Positions 32,420 through 41,758 of a DNA stretch of 64,000 bases are shown piece by piece. The DNA comes from Pokkaliibacter plantistimulans (lineage in GTDB: Bacteria > Pseudomonadota > Gammaproteobacteria > Pseudomonadales > Balneatricaceae): positions 4,588,001 through 4,652,000 of the forward strand of contig NZ_CP177354.1 in assembly GCF_046844695.1 (NCBI RefSeq). Direction: 5' to 3'. The notes below the pieces were generated by a model, which ran no database searches, had not been told where the DNA came from, and saw only the letters and a program-made list of their open reading frames with translations. The position numbers and the translations under genes were made by a program. Position 1 is the first letter of the stretch, and each line of letters begins with the position of its first letter.

Positions 32420-32652
32420 AACTAAAAGCGTCCAATACACGTGCCGGGAGCAACGCTCTCGGCTGCACAACCTCCTGCCACGTATTTAAAGCGCTCAATC
32501 GATACAAAACCCTCTCTCAAAAAGCTGCACAGTGCTACGCGCTTCGATTATCCTTTCACTCTTGCTCCATGCCCCCAGTACTGTGGAGATCGAGCACGGC
32601 GCTCGAATAATGATCTATAGTTGTTACCCCATCTCAAGTTCAGGATCTCACC

Positions 32653-33675
32653 TTGGCCGTACGTCACCTGACATTACACGCATTTCATAAGCCCGAAGAG
32701 GGTGAAACCCAGCTCATGCCGCGTCAGGATGCAATAGCCTCCTCACCCTCGGTAGAAACACTGGTGACAGAACTTAATCGCCAGTTACTTGCCAAAGCTG
32801 GCCGGCACTATGGTTGTTTTCAGAAGGACAACGAGCTTTACCCTTTTTCACGCTGGCTGAAAGAGCACCAGCAGGGTGGCCTGGAGTTTATGAAGTTGAC
32901 CTATCAAGCGCTCAGTCTGTTCAAACGGGAGCTGGATCAATCTGACCTCAGCGTACAAGGCTATCTGCTATTTGCTTTTTATGAGCAACCTACCTCTGAA
33001 CACTTTCTGATCGCCCTGCTTCACAATGCCGATGCAATGGCCATTAATGATGAACTGGAGATCACTCCATCTCACTATTTAGACCTATCCAAGGTTCATC
33101 TGGCAGCCAGCATTGACCTCACCGCCTGGAATGAGGATTCCCAGCGTTATGTCTGCTTCACTCAAGGAAAGTCACAACGCCGACTGGCAGAGCATTTTGG
33201 CCATTTTGTTGGCTGCCTTCCGTCAGTTGACCGCTCCGAACAAACCGAAACCCTGCTGGAGCAGGTAGCACAGTTCAGCCAGCAACTACCCGCAGAGCAA
33301 CAGCTGGCCTGCAGAGAAGCCGTATATGAGTACTGCATTGAGCAGGAAAAACTGGCAGAACCCGTGCGCCTGAACGAGCTGGCAAAGGTCATCAAACCAG
33401 AGGCGCCAGATAGCTTTACTGACTTCGCCCAAAACCACCCCCAGCCCCTGCCGGAGGAAATTCTGCCGGAGAAGTCGACACTGAAGCAGCTAGTGCGCTT
33501 TCATGGCCGCAGCATGGATTTGCAACTCAGCTTTTCAGCGTCTCGACTGGGCAAAGACATTGAGTACAAGGCTGATACCGACACCCTGATTATTCAGGGA
33601 CTGCCCGAATCTATCAAAGCGCAGCTGCGACGTTATGCGTTAAATGAGTCAGCACCGGCAGGCGATAACGACTGA
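32653..33675 (+). CDS. yejK: Nucleoid-associated protein YejK / NdpA
   Basis: A 340-residue protein of the 37-kDa nucleoid-associated family, which binds the chromosome and, with MukB/topoisomerase partners in E. coli, affects DNA topology. Conserved points are AVRHLTLHAF at the start, YPFSRWLKEH, VQGYLLFAFYEQ, LIALLHNADAMAINDELEITPSHYLDLSKVHLAASIDLTAW and GKSQRRLAEHFGHFVGC. The start is a TTG codon: it aligns with the MxIRH family start and has AGGA about ten bases upstream, with no suitable ATG nearby. Confidence 0.92.
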   Translation: MAVRHLTLHAFHKPEEGETQLMPRQDAIASSPSVETLVTELNRQLLAKAGRHYGCFQKDNELYPFSRWLKEHQQGGLEFMKLTYQALSLFKRELDQSDLSVQGYLLFAFYEQPTSEHFLIALLHNADAMAINDELEITPSHYLDLSKVHLAASIDLTAWNEDSQRYVCFTQGKSQRRLAEHFGHFVGCLPSVDRSEQTETLLEQVAQFSQQLPAEQQLACREAVYEYCIEQEKLAEPVRLNELAKVIKPEAPDSFTDFAQNHPQPLPEEILPEKSTLKQLVRFHGRSMDLQLSFSASRLGKDIEYKADTDTLIIQGLPESIKAQLRRYALNESAPAGDND

Positions 33676-33779
33676 GACGCTGGCGGATGATACAGGAGAC
33701 TTCACACAGCCTTCCTGTATCAAGCCCTATTCACCATGCCATACCCCTCCATTTGAAAGCATCTGCAAGAGGCAGCACC

Positions 33780-34289
33780 ATGAAGTTGTTGACCCTAATG
33801 CGTCACGCCAAATCCAGTTGGGATGAAGCTGGTTTACCAGATCACCTGCGCCCACTGAACAAACGTGGTCGACGTGATGCACCAACGATGGCGACTCGAC
33901 TATCAAGCTATGGCATCCGGCCCGATCTGCTGCTGAGCAGCGATGCTGTGCGCTGCCAGATGACGCTGGAATCACTGCTGGACCATTTGCCGTGGGCAGG
34001 CATTGCACTGATTCAGGAGCACCGCCTCTATGAATGCAGTGGTGAAGATATTCTCGATGTGCTGAGTGAGCAAAGTGACGAAGCAAAACATATTTTCGTA
34101 CTTGGCCATAACCCCGGACTGCAACAGGCCTTTGAACAACTTAGTGAGCATCGAGCTGAGAAGTTCCCTACCAGCGCCGTCATCAGCCTGACCTTGCATA
34201 TCGAGCAATGGCATAACATCCGCACCGGGTGTGGAGAGGTCACCCTCTATGATGCTCCCAAATTAGCGCTACCTACGATCATTCAATAA
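33780..34289 (+). CDS. SixA-like phosphohistidine phosphatase
   Basis: A 169-residue histidine phosphatase of the SixA group. The N-terminal LTLMRHAKSSWDE carries the catalytic RH pair (His9), KRGRRDAPTMA the second arginine region and VLGHNPGLQ the second active-site histidine (near 111). E. coli SixA removes phosphate from phosphohistidine proteins such as ArcB or PTS components; the target here is unknown. The ATG at 33780 follows AGAGG and matches the family start; a longer frame from 33687 is unsupported. Confidence 0.88.
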   Translation: MKLLTLMRHAKSSWDEAGLPDHLRPLNKRGRRDAPTMATRLSSYGIRPDLLLSSDAVRCQMTLESLLDHLPWAGIALIQEHRLYECSGEDILDVLSEQSDEAKHIFVLGHNPGLQQAFEQLSEHRAEKFPTSAVISLTLHIEQWHNIRTGCGEVTLYDAPKLALPTIIQ

Positions 34290-34377
34290 AACACACTAAC
34301 CCGAACACTATCTCAACCAGAGCATGGGCTCGCACTTATGCTTTGACCAAACCAGTCGTCGGCAGGCTCTTATATTC

Positions 34378-35141
34378 ATGATCAATCAAGTGCTTACAGA
34401 TCCGCTCTTTTACTTTTGCGCCGTTCCCGCTGTCATCATTTTTGGCATTGCCAAGGGAGGATTTGGTGGCACGTTATCCATTATTGCCGTACCACTGATA
34501 TCCATCGCAGTACCGCCCGCTCAGGCTGCCGCCATAATGCTGCCCATCCTCTGCGTTATGGATCTGATGGCAGTGAGATCCTACTGGCGTGAATGGCATA
34601 CAGCCAACCTGCGTATACTCCTACCCGCCTCAGTGACAGGAATCCTGCTGGGCACTGTTACATTCAGCTATCTGAGCGAAGCACACATACGTATTCTGAT
34701 TGGCACTATTGCACTCAGCTTTGTTGCACACCACTGGCTGAAACAACAAAACAAAGAGGCACAGCCAGTCAATACCTGGAAGGGCCGTCTGTGGGGATGT
34801 ATTGCAGGATTCACCAGCTTTGGCATTCATGCAGGAGGACCACCACTGAGCGTTTATCTGCTACCGCAACGCCTCCTCCCCGTCAGTACATGAGTACGTC
34901 ATCCATCTTTTTTATCTTTACCAACTATATCAAGGTACTGGCGTATCTCTGGCTAGGTCAGCTCAATGCCACTAACCTTGCGACCTCCCTGATACTCTTA
35001 CCCTTGGCCCCCGTTGGCATCTGGCTTGGCTACTGGCTGCTCAACAAAATCAGTCAGGCAGTGTTCTACCGATTCATCTTCTATTTTCTTTTCGCTACGG
35101 GTATCAAGCTAATCTACGAAGGAATTCAACAGTGGCCATAA
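34378..35141 (+). pseudogene. TauE/SafE-type transporter, one-base frameshift
   Basis: Sulfite exporter TauE/SafE family membrane protein (about 250 residues if intact, several transmembrane helices), broken into two frames. The first frame reads from MINQVLTDPLFYF to FGIHAGGPPLSVYLLPQRLL and then stops at 34893; the second continues as PRQYMSTSSIFFIFTNYIKV to 35141. Adding one C to the CCCC run at about 34877-34880 restores LLPQRLLPRQYMSTSS, as expected for the family. The lesion is therefore a single-base deletion in a C run, either a real mutation or a sequencing error. The start could also be the ATG at 34324. Confidence 0.85.
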
Positions 35142-36155
35142 TTTCCGCTTCAGCCAACGGCGACTCTCTGTACTGGAGCACCCTGCTGTTTACCGGCAAA
35201 ATGGTCGCCCCTATTTTCATTCTGGTATTTATTGGCGTCCTGCTAAAGCGTACACGCGTCGTTGATGAGAGTATTTATCAATACCGCATCCAGACTGGTA
35301 TTTATGCTGTGCCTGCCCGCTCTAGTCTTTTTCAGCATCAGCCAGACTGACATCAAAGCGGTTTTCAACCCCGCCACACTTGCCTTCTCTGGCATATCAG
35401 TAACGCTGACATTTCTCGCTCTCACAGGCTGGAGTCGCTGGAAAAACTATCCGTCAGAAGACCACGGCGCCTTTGTACAAGGTGGCTTTCGCAGTAACTA
35501 CGGCATTATCGGCTTGGCCATGAGCCACAACCTCTTTGGCCAGTCGGGGCTGGGGCAGGCATCCGTTGTTCTGGCTCTGGTTATCCCACTGTTTAACATT
35601 CTTTCCATCACAGCCTTGTCGTCATCACAGAATGGCGCACAGCAATGGCGGCATACTGCACTCCACATCCTGAAGAACCCATTAATCATTGCCACCTTAC
35701 TCGCCCTACCCTGTTCTGCTATGGGGTGGAGCCCTCCAGAGGTAATCAGCCAGACAGGCCACGCGCTGGGTAGCATGACGCTCCCACTTGCACTGCTGAC
35801 GATTGGCGCCTCACTGAACCTCAAGGATCTTCGCTCCTCATCGCGTCTGACCCTGCACGCTTCTGCAGCAAAGTTAATCTGGATGCCACTGGCGTTTACA
35901 CCTTTAGCCTGGGCTGCAGGTTTCGATGGAGAGGCAGTGGCTATACTGTTCATCATGCTGGGATGCCCAACTGCAGCAGCAAGCTTTGTTATGGCGAAAA
36001 GCATGGGGGCCAATGCCAAGATGGCAGCCAGTATCATCCTGGTCACCACACTGGGCTCGGTTATTAGCCTGAGTAGTGGAATCTATCTACTGAGATTGTG
36101 GGGCGGATCTGAGTACAAGACTGATACAGGCGGGGAATCGGAGAGAGGGGACTAA
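35132..36155 (+). pseudogene. AEC-family (auxin efflux carrier-like) transporter, one-base frameshift
   Basis: Permease of the AEC family with about ten transmembrane helices, about 340 residues if intact. The first frame starts at a GTG (35132, preceded by AAGGAA) with LYWSTLLFTGKMVAPIFILVFIGVLLKRTRVVDES. The second frame continues as FINTASRLVFMLCLPALVFF and runs to 36155. Removing one A from AGTATTTATC at about 35269-35276 joins them. The start overlaps the end of the TauE-type gene by ten bases, so the two formed an operon. The substrate of AEC carriers of this type is not predictable. Confidence 0.85.
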
Positions 36156-36177
36156 CACCTGCTCGCTGAACTGGCGC

Positions 36178-36411
36178 TCAGGCGGCCAGTTCAGAAAGAG
36201 ACTTATCGAGAGCTTCGACTGCTTTCAACTCAAGAGCGTTGAGACGCAGGGTATCGTTACACTTGCTGATCTTGTAACGACGTTCCAGGCGTTCGATGAC
36301 TCCCAGATAATCACGATCCTGGTCACCCAGACGAGACTCCAGATGAAGCAAACGAACACGGTGGCTAATTTCCATCGCATGATGGAGAGGGGATTTCAAT
36401 TCTTGCAACAT
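36178..36411 (-). CDS. Small helical protein of unknown function
   Basis: A 77-residue, charged, mostly helical protein (MLQELKSPLHHAMEISHRVRLLHLE... ending SLSELAA) with no cysteine-rich or catalytic motif; I do not recognise a named family. GGAGG five bases before the ATG makes this start convincing and supports a real, well-translated gene. It converges on the broken transporter pair; the last codons overlap a 10-bp inverted repeat (CTGAACTGGC at 36166-36175 with GCCAGTTCAG at 36185-36194) that may end transcription. Confidence 0.72.
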   Translation of the reverse strand: MLQELKSPLHHAMEISHRVRLLHLESRLGDQDRDYLGVIERLERRYKISKCNDTLRLNALELKAVEALDKSLSELAA

Positions 36412-36644
36412 AAACACCTCCAAGTGTCTGTAGTTTTACTGTCCCTGGTCCCGTTTCAAACCAAAGGGACGAAATCGACTATATCATAGGCTTTCAGGCT
36501 GTCGACAACATTTATGAGATTAACCCATTAGAAAAACTGTACGCTCAGACCACGTTCCGCAGTTAACGTAACCTTATCCGATGAAGCTAATGTGACAGGA
36601 CGCACCGTTCTATTTGATCCGGCAGACCCACATTGCAGCGTCTC

Positions 36645-36792
36645 TTAACAGGCTGTTGAAAAACGTTATCGAGGTAGCCGAGACAAGGAAAAAACAGGCG
36701 AAAAAGCGGAGTTTAGTGAACTAAATGAGCATTTTGAGCCTGTTTTTGACGTGGTATTCGGCAACGCAGATAGATTTTCAACGACCTGTTAA
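36645..36792. repeat. 148-bp nested palindromic repeat (MITE-like)
   Basis: Ends TTAACAGGCTGTTGAAAA (36645-36662) and TTTTCAACGACCTGTTAA (36775-36792) are inverted repeats with two mismatches. Inside, AAAAACAGGC (36690-36699) pairs with GCCTGTTTTT (36738-36747) and TTTAGT pairs with ACTAAA around GA at the centre. A diverged relative with the same core lies at 56493-56609. No protein is encoded. It fills much of the 443-bp gap before rarD; the rest shows nothing. Confidence 0.8.
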
Positions 36793-36854
36793 TAGTAGTT
36801 CGTACATGCACATCCTCCCTTGTAAGGCCAGCGCCTCTCAACAACGAGACCAAC

Positions 36855-37763
36855 ATGAATAATGACCTACGCCAGGGCCACCTGTTTGCTTTGGCTGCCT
36901 TTGGTATCTGGGGCACTTTCCCCATTTTTTTCAAACATATGAGCACCGTCCCGGCGTGGGAGATACTGGCTTATCGTATTAGCTGGTCCATGGTACTGCT
37001 GGTCGCATTTCTAAGCCTTACCCGACAGCTCAGCTCCGTCTTCAGTATCGTATTCAACTTGTCGCAGAGTCGCTGGCTGTTCTGTTCTGCATCTTTGATA
37101 GCCGTCAACTGGGTAACCTTCATCTGGGCAGTCAACGATGGCCGTATTCTCGAAACCAGTCTGGGGTATTTCTTTACCCCTATCGTTAACATTCTGATCG
37201 GACTGATTTTTTTCAAAGAAAAACTACGTGCCTTGCAGTGGTTAGCCGTACTACTTGCAACTCTGGGGGTAGGGTATCAGGTCGCCATGCTCGGCCACTT
37301 ACCATGGATATCCTTGACGCTGGCGCTGAGCTTTGGATTTTATGGTGCCATTCGCAAGCAGACGACGGTGAGTGCGATAAACGGTCTGGCCATTGAAACA
37401 CTACTCCTCTGTCCTTTTGCCCTTGCCTATCTGGGCTGGTTAGCGCTGGAAGACAACCTCAGCTTCAGCATGAGCACACCTGCGCTAGACCTGCTGCTGA
37501 TCTCGACCGGCCTGGTCACCATACTGCCGCTCATTTGGTTTGCGGCAGCCGCCCGCAGACTTCCTATGACAACCATTGGCTTCTGGCAATACACGACACC
37601 GACGATCACCATGCAACTGGCCATATGGCTGTACGATGAGCCTTTTGATCAGCACAAGCTGATACCATTTCTGTTTATCTGGGCTGGGCTGGTGATATTT
37701 TCTTTTGATTCTGTGAGCTTTGGCCGTAAGCAGCGTCAATGGCAAGCTCAAACAGCTCGCTGA
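36855..37763 (+). CDS. rarD: RarD-type EamA transporter
   Basis: Inner-membrane protein of the drug/metabolite transporter superfamily, 302 residues with about ten hydrophobic helices. The start RQGHLFALAAFGIWGTFPIFFKHMS and the segments EILAYRISWSMVLL, INWVTFIWAVNDGRILETSLGYFFTPIVNILIG (spelled VNWVTFIWA here) and PLIWFAAAARRLPMTTIGFWQY are typical of RarD. The transported compound is not established for the family; the name comes from chloramphenicol-sensitivity work. It stands alone between the repeat element and an ankyrin gene that begins 33 bases later. Confidence 0.92.
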   Translation: MNNDLRQGHLFALAAFGIWGTFPIFFKHMSTVPAWEILAYRISWSMVLLVAFLSLTRQLSSVFSIVFNLSQSRWLFCSASLIAVNWVTFIWAVNDGRILETSLGYFFTPIVNILIGLIFFKEKLRALQWLAVLLATLGVGYQVAMLGHLPWISLTLALSFGFYGAIRKQTTVSAINGLAIETLLLCPFALAYLGWLALEDNLSFSMSTPALDLLLISTGLVTILPLIWFAAAARRLPMTTIGFWQYTTPTITMQLAIWLYDEPFDQHKLIPFLFIWAGLVIFSFDSVSFGRKQRQWQAQTAR

Positions 37764-37796
37764 TCATTCTTCGTAATACACAGTGATTAACACCCA

Positions 37797-38426
37797 ATGA
37801 AATGGCCTTGGCAGAAAAACTTTGAACTCTCCCCATTCATTCAGGCGCTTGTGGAGGACAACACAGTGCATGCCAGCAAGCAGTGGCAGCGTTTACCTTC
37901 GCCATTCGAGCCGATATCGGATAATCAAAGTGCAGCAGAACTGGTTTTTTTGGAGGGAGCCCTCCAGTGCGCAGCGTTATTGCTACATCACCACGCTCCC
38001 AACATGGATCAAGGCAATCAGCTGGCAACCTCTGCGCTATGTGCGAAGCGACACCGTGTCGAACTGGTTACGCTATTACTAAAGCACAAGTTTGACCTGG
38101 AGCTGACCCCTGATGGCCAGACATGGCCATTAGCCTGCCTGACAATGGCTCCTGCAACCGATCATATGTTGCTGCTAAATCGCCTGCAGCAATATGGAAT
38201 TGATTTGAATGTTCGCACTGAGGCGGGCGACACCCTGCTGGACCTAGCTATCAAGTCGGCACGTCCCGAACTGGTCAGGCACCTGATTGATAGTGGCATG
38301 ACTACCGATGCCATTGGTAAATGGGTAGATACAGAACCACTGACATCTGAACAGCAGTCGACACTACAACTAGCGCGTCGCTGCCTGGAGGACTTGCGTA
38401 TTCGCAAGCTGATGCTGGGAAGGTAA
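37797..38426 (+). CDS. Ankyrin-repeat protein
   Basis: A 209-residue cytoplasmic protein with about three ankyrin-like units: FLEGALQCAALLLHHHAPNMD, ALCAKRHRVELVTLLLKHKFDLEL and DTLLDLAIKSARPELVRHLIDSGMTTD (about 135-170), the last being the best match. There is no signal peptide, membrane helix or enzymatic domain. It likely mediates a protein contact; the partner is unknown. Its closeness to rarD (33 bases) suggests co-transcription, but no functional link is evident. Confidence 0.82.
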   Translation: MKWPWQKNFELSPFIQALVEDNTVHASKQWQRLPSPFEPISDNQSAAELVFLEGALQCAALLLHHHAPNMDQGNQLATSALCAKRHRVELVTLLLKHKFDLELTPDGQTWPLACLTMAPATDHMLLLNRLQQYGIDLNVRTEAGDTLLDLAIKSARPELVRHLIDSGMTTDAIGKWVDTEPLTSEQQSTLQLARRCLEDLRIRKLMLGR

Positions 38427-38471
38427 AGAGCGAAACTCGCTGACGACAAACACACAGACAAGATGCGCCTG

Positions 38472-38518
38472 CAGGCTCCTGCCTGGCATTACTCCACACT
38501 ATGCCAGTCAGGAGTCTG
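38472..38518. terminator. Bidirectional hairpin between converging genes
   Basis: 18-base arms, CAGGCTCCTGCCTGGCAT (38472-38489) and ATGCCAGTCAGGAGTCTG (38501-38518), with two mismatches and an 11-nt loop. It is placed between the ankyrin gene and the CoA-binding gene and can serve both. Confidence 0.7.
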
Positions 38519-38535
38519 TAACATCAGTACAGAAA

Positions 38536-38979
38536 CTAGTAGATACCCAAGCGCAGGCGCTCATATTCAATCTTGGGGCAGCGATCCATGATGACACGCA
38601 AGCCCTCTTCCTCAGCCCGGGATGCAGCACCCTGATTGACCACGCCGAGCTGCATCCACACGACGCGGGCATTCGCTGCGATAGCCTCATCTACTACCTC
38701 AGCAACTGCTTCCGAACGGCGGAACACATCCACCATATCAATAGGCTCTGTAATATCCTGCAAAGAAGCGACGACTGGCTCACCAAGAATAGATCTACCC
38801 GCCTCATTGGGATTCACCGGGATCACCCTGTAACCTTTGTGCAGCAGATATTTCATCACTTGATGGCTTGGTCGCTCGGGATTAGAACTGGCCCCCACCA
38901 ATGCAACGACGTTTACCTCTTCCAGAATGTCGCGAATAAAATCGTCATCGTATTTCAGGTTGTTAAGCGCGCCCGTCAT
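38536..38979 (-). CDS. CoA-binding protein (YccU type)
   Basis: A 147-residue Rossmann-like CoA_binding domain protein. Visible are VALVGASSNPERPSHQVMKYLLHKGYRVIPVNP (about 24-56, the CoA/nucleotide loop) and VWMQLGVVNQGAASRAEEEGLRVIMDRCPKIEY (about 107-139). E. coli YccU is the closest known type; its function is undefined. It is the last gene downstream of hemA-prfA-prmC-moeB on the same strand, 38 bases after moeB, so it may belong to that transcript. Confidence 0.9.
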   Translation of the reverse strand: MTGALNNLKYDDDFIRDILEEVNVVALVGASSNPERPSHQVMKYLLHKGYRVIPVNPNEAGRSILGEPVVASLQDITEPIDMVDVFRRSEAVAEVVDEAIAANARVVWMQLGVVNQGAASRAEEEGLRVIMDRCPKIEYERLRLGIY

Positions 38980-39017
38980 GGGGTCTCTCTCCTGTGATTA
39001 CACGCTTGGTTAAAAAA

Positions 39018-39773
39018 TCAGGCGCCAGCTCCAGCGCAGACAGGGCAATGCGGATCCCGCCTTAACGCCAAAGAACGCCATTGCATGGTTAACGCATCCA
39101 GAACGAGCAGACGTCCCATCAGGGAGGTACCGCCTCCAACAATCAATTTAAGAGCTTCCATGGCCTGAGTACAACCTATCATTCCCACCAGTGGCGCTGC
39201 GACACCACTGTCGGAACAGGTTAGTTGCTCATCATCACCTGCCTTGTACAAACATTGATAGCAAGGACTTCCCGCTTTTGCCAGGAAAACACTAACCTGC
39301 CCTTCCCAGCGAATCGCTGCCCCCGAAACAAGCGGTTTTCCTGCAGCAACACAAGCCCGATTGAGCGCAAAACGAGTCGTAAAGTTATCCGAGCAGTCGA
39401 TTACCACATCAACCTTATCAACCCACTGAGCCATCTCCACCGGCTCCAGACGCTGCTGCAGCGCAGTGACTACTACCTCTGGATTCAACCGGAGCAATGC
39501 CCGGCGGGCGGACTCCACCTTGGCCAAACCAAGACTGTCCTCACCATGCAGTACCTGTCGTTGTAAATTACTGGCCTCGACAACGTCATCATCTACCAGC
39601 ACCAGCTCACCGACACCCGCCGCCGCCAGATATTGCGCTGCAGGGCAACCAAGCCCCCCCAACCCTACTATCAGCACTTTGGAAGATAGCAGCCGCTCCT
39701 GCCCTTCCAGATCAATACCTGGCAGCATGATATGCCGGCTATAACGCAGTAGTTGCTTGTCAGACAGTTCCAT
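39018..39773 (-). CDS. moeB: Molybdopterin-synthase adenylyltransferase-like protein
   Basis: E1-like ThiF/MoeB/HesA enzyme that adenylates the C-terminal glycine of a ubiquitin-like sulfur carrier such as MoaD or ThiS. The 251-residue protein has LRYSRHIMLPGIDLEGQERL, the nucleotide loop VGLGGLGCPAAQYL (about 36-49), DDDVVEASNLQRQVLH and two zinc CXXC pairs (CYQC and CPVC). No rhodanese domain follows. The start at 39773 overlaps no family residues upstream; an earlier codon would add 19 residues within prmC. It is in the prfA-prmC-moeB order of Pseudomonas. MoeB versus ThiF-type specificity cannot be settled by sequence alone. Confidence 0.88.
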   Translation of the reverse strand: MELSDKQLLRYSRHIMLPGIDLEGQERLLSSKVLIVGLGGLGCPAAQYLAAAGVGELVLVDDDVVEASNLQRQVLHGEDSLGLAKVESARRALLRLNPEVVVTALQQRLEPVEMAQWVDKVDVVIDCSDNFTTRFALNRACVAAGKPLVSGAAIRWEGQVSVFLAKAGSPCYQCLYKAGDDEQLTCSDSGVAAPLVGMIGCTQAMEALKLIVGGGTSLMGRLLVLDALTMQWRSLALRRDPHCPVCAGAGA

Positions 39774-39789
39774 CAGCTCTATTCCTACA

Positions 39790-40662
39790 TCAGCTGGAGC
39801 CTGCGCCAGCCACCACAGATTGCTCGCCACACCAGCGACCGCCGGTCACCCGGTCATTACCGCCCAGATCCTGCCAGCTTTGCACCGAAGAAAAACCTTT
39901 CTGCCGTAACAGAAGCTGCACAGACTCAGCTTGCTGCCAGCCATGCTCCAGCAGTATCCAGCCGCCATCGGTCAAATAGCCGGGCGCATGATCAACAATA
40001 CAGGTTATATCAGCAAGCCCCTGATCAGCCGCTACCAACGCCGAATGTGGCTCAAAACGCACATCGCCTTGCAACAGGTGAGGGTCGTTACTATCGATAT
40101 AAGGAGGATTGCTGACGATAAGATCAAAGGCGCCAGTCACTTGGGCATACCAGTGGCTGAGCAGAAAGGCCACATTGAGCTGTAAGCTCATGGCATTTTT
40201 CCGTGCCAGGGCCACCGCTTCAGGTAGTCGATCTACCCCCGTCACCTGCCAGCCCGGCCGTTCCGAAGCCAGAGCCAAAGCAATAGCTCCAGTGCCTGTC
40301 CCCAGATCCAGAACCCGAGCTTGCGTGGCTGACAGTTGCAACAGAGCAACCTCGACCAGCGTTTCGGTATCAGGACGTGGAATCAAGGTCGAAGGCTCAA
40401 CACGGAGAGGCAGTGACCAGAACTCCCTTACTCCCATGATATACGCCACAGGCTCACCGCACTGGCGGCGTTCGACAGCCGTCTGGTACTGCAACCACTG
40501 CGTATCTGACAACTGCAGATCATCAAACGCACGCAAATAAGCACGATTGCGTCCCAACACCCAGGTTAGCAGCACCTCAGCATCGGCCTGAGGGCTTTCC
40601 CCTGCGCTCAAGGCTACTCTGGCCCACCTGAGTGCATCGGCAATGTTCAACGTACTGTTCAA
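39790..40662 (-). CDS. prmC: Release-factor glutamine N5-methyltransferase
   Basis: Methylates the glutamine of the GGQ motif in RF1 and RF2, which raises termination efficiency. The 290-residue protein has the N-terminal helical substrate domain (AEVLLTWVLGRNRAYL), the SAM-binding VLDLGTGTGAIALALA (about 115-130) and the catalytic IVSNPPYID (about 183-191). Its start overlaps the end of prfA, the gene for its substrate, by four bases, so translation is coupled. Confidence 0.96.
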   Translation of the reverse strand: MNSTLNIADALRWARVALSAGESPQADAEVLLTWVLGRNRAYLRAFDDLQLSDTQWLQYQTAVERRQCGEPVAYIMGVREFWSLPLRVEPSTLIPRPDTETLVEVALLQLSATQARVLDLGTGTGAIALALASERPGWQVTGVDRLPEAVALARKNAMSLQLNVAFLLSHWYAQVTGAFDLIVSNPPYIDSNDPHLLQGDVRFEPHSALVAADQGLADITCIVDHAPGYLTDGGWILLEHGWQQAESVQLLLRQKGFSSVQSWQDLGGNDRVTGGRWCGEQSVVAGAGSS

Positions 40663-41750
40663 CTCTGCTCAGCCAGACTGGCCAACAGCTCCGCCTGATA
40701 CTCATGCAGCAGAGGCTCAATAACGGAATCCATTTGCCCTCCCACGATCTCATCCAGACGATAAAGCGTGAGGTTGATGCGATGATCTGTAACCCGCCCC
40801 TGCGGGTAGTTGTAGGTACGGATACGTTCCGAACGATCACCGCTACCTACCAGGCTCTTGCGCTGATCAGCCTGCTCGCTGGCCTGCTTGTCGACCGCCG
40901 ACTGTTTGAGGCGGGCCGCCAGCAAGGCCATCGCTTTGGCACGGTTTTTATGCTGTGAGCGCTCATCCTGACATTCGACTACCACACCCGAAGGGATGTG
41001 GGTAATACGTATAGCGGATTCTGTCTTGTTAACGTGTTGCCCACCCGCACCGGACGCGCGGTAGGTATCAACTCGCAGGTCTGCAGGGTTAATCTCGATA
41101 TCCCCCACCGCATCCACTTCTGGAAGAATGGCTACCGTGCAGGCAGAGGTGTGAATACGCCCTTGCGATTCTGTTGCAGGTACACGCTGTACGCGGTGCG
41201 CCCCAGACTCAAACTTCAGACGTCCATAGACATTCTGGCCAGCAATTCGAGAGATGACCTCTTTGTAACCGCCATGTTCACCTTCGCTGGCGCTGACGAT
41301 TTCAATCTGCCAGCCCTGCGTTTCTGCATAACGGGAATACATGCGAAAAAGATCGCCAGCAAATATGGCCGCCTCATCACCACCAGTTCCTGCACGTACC
41401 TCAAGAAAGATGTTATGTGTATCGTTCGGATCCTTGGGCAATAGCAACGTTTGCAACTCAGCTTCCAGACCTTCGATATTGGCTTTGGCGTCTTTCAACT
41501 CCTCCTCTGCCAACTCACGCATCTCAGCATCCGCGTCCTTGAGCATCGCCTCAGCTTCTCGAGCATCGCCCTGCACCTGCTGGTAGCGACCAAAGGCTTG
41601 GGCTAGCTCTTCCAATTCAGCATATTCACGCGAGTAGTTACGAAACTTCTGCTGGTCAGCAATGACACTGGCTTCACTGAGCAGTGCTGCAAGCTCTTCA
41701 TAACGCTCAACCAGACCTTCCAATCTGGCCAAAATAGAGGGTTTCAACAT
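40659..41750 (-). CDS. prfA: Peptide chain release factor 1
   Basis: RF1 reads UAA and UAG stop codons and triggers peptide release. The 363-residue protein has the anticodon-like recognition region in domain 2 and the catalytic RASGAGGQHVNKTESAIRI (GGQ near 233-235) that PrmC modifies. Start MLKPSILARLEGLVERYEEL at 41750 matches the family and follows AGGAGGGATC-like sequence eight to ten bases upstream. hemA ends nine bases before it, and prmC overlaps its end. Confidence 0.97.
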   Translation of the reverse strand: MLKPSILARLEGLVERYEELAALLSEASVIADQQKFRNYSREYAELEELAQAFGRYQQVQGDAREAEAMLKDADAEMRELAEEELKDAKANIEGLEAELQTLLLPKDPNDTHNIFLEVRAGTGGDEAAIFAGDLFRMYSRYAETQGWQIEIVSASEGEHGGYKEVISRIAGQNVYGRLKFESGAHRVQRVPATESQGRIHTSACTVAILPEVDAVGDIEINPADLRVDTYRASGAGGQHVNKTESAIRITHIPSGVVVECQDERSQHKNRAKAMALLAARLKQSAVDKQASEQADQRKSLVGSGDRSERIRTYNYPQGRVTDHRINLTLYRLDEIVGGQMDSVIEPLLHEYQAELLASLAEQS

Positions 41751-41758
41751 AGGAGGGA

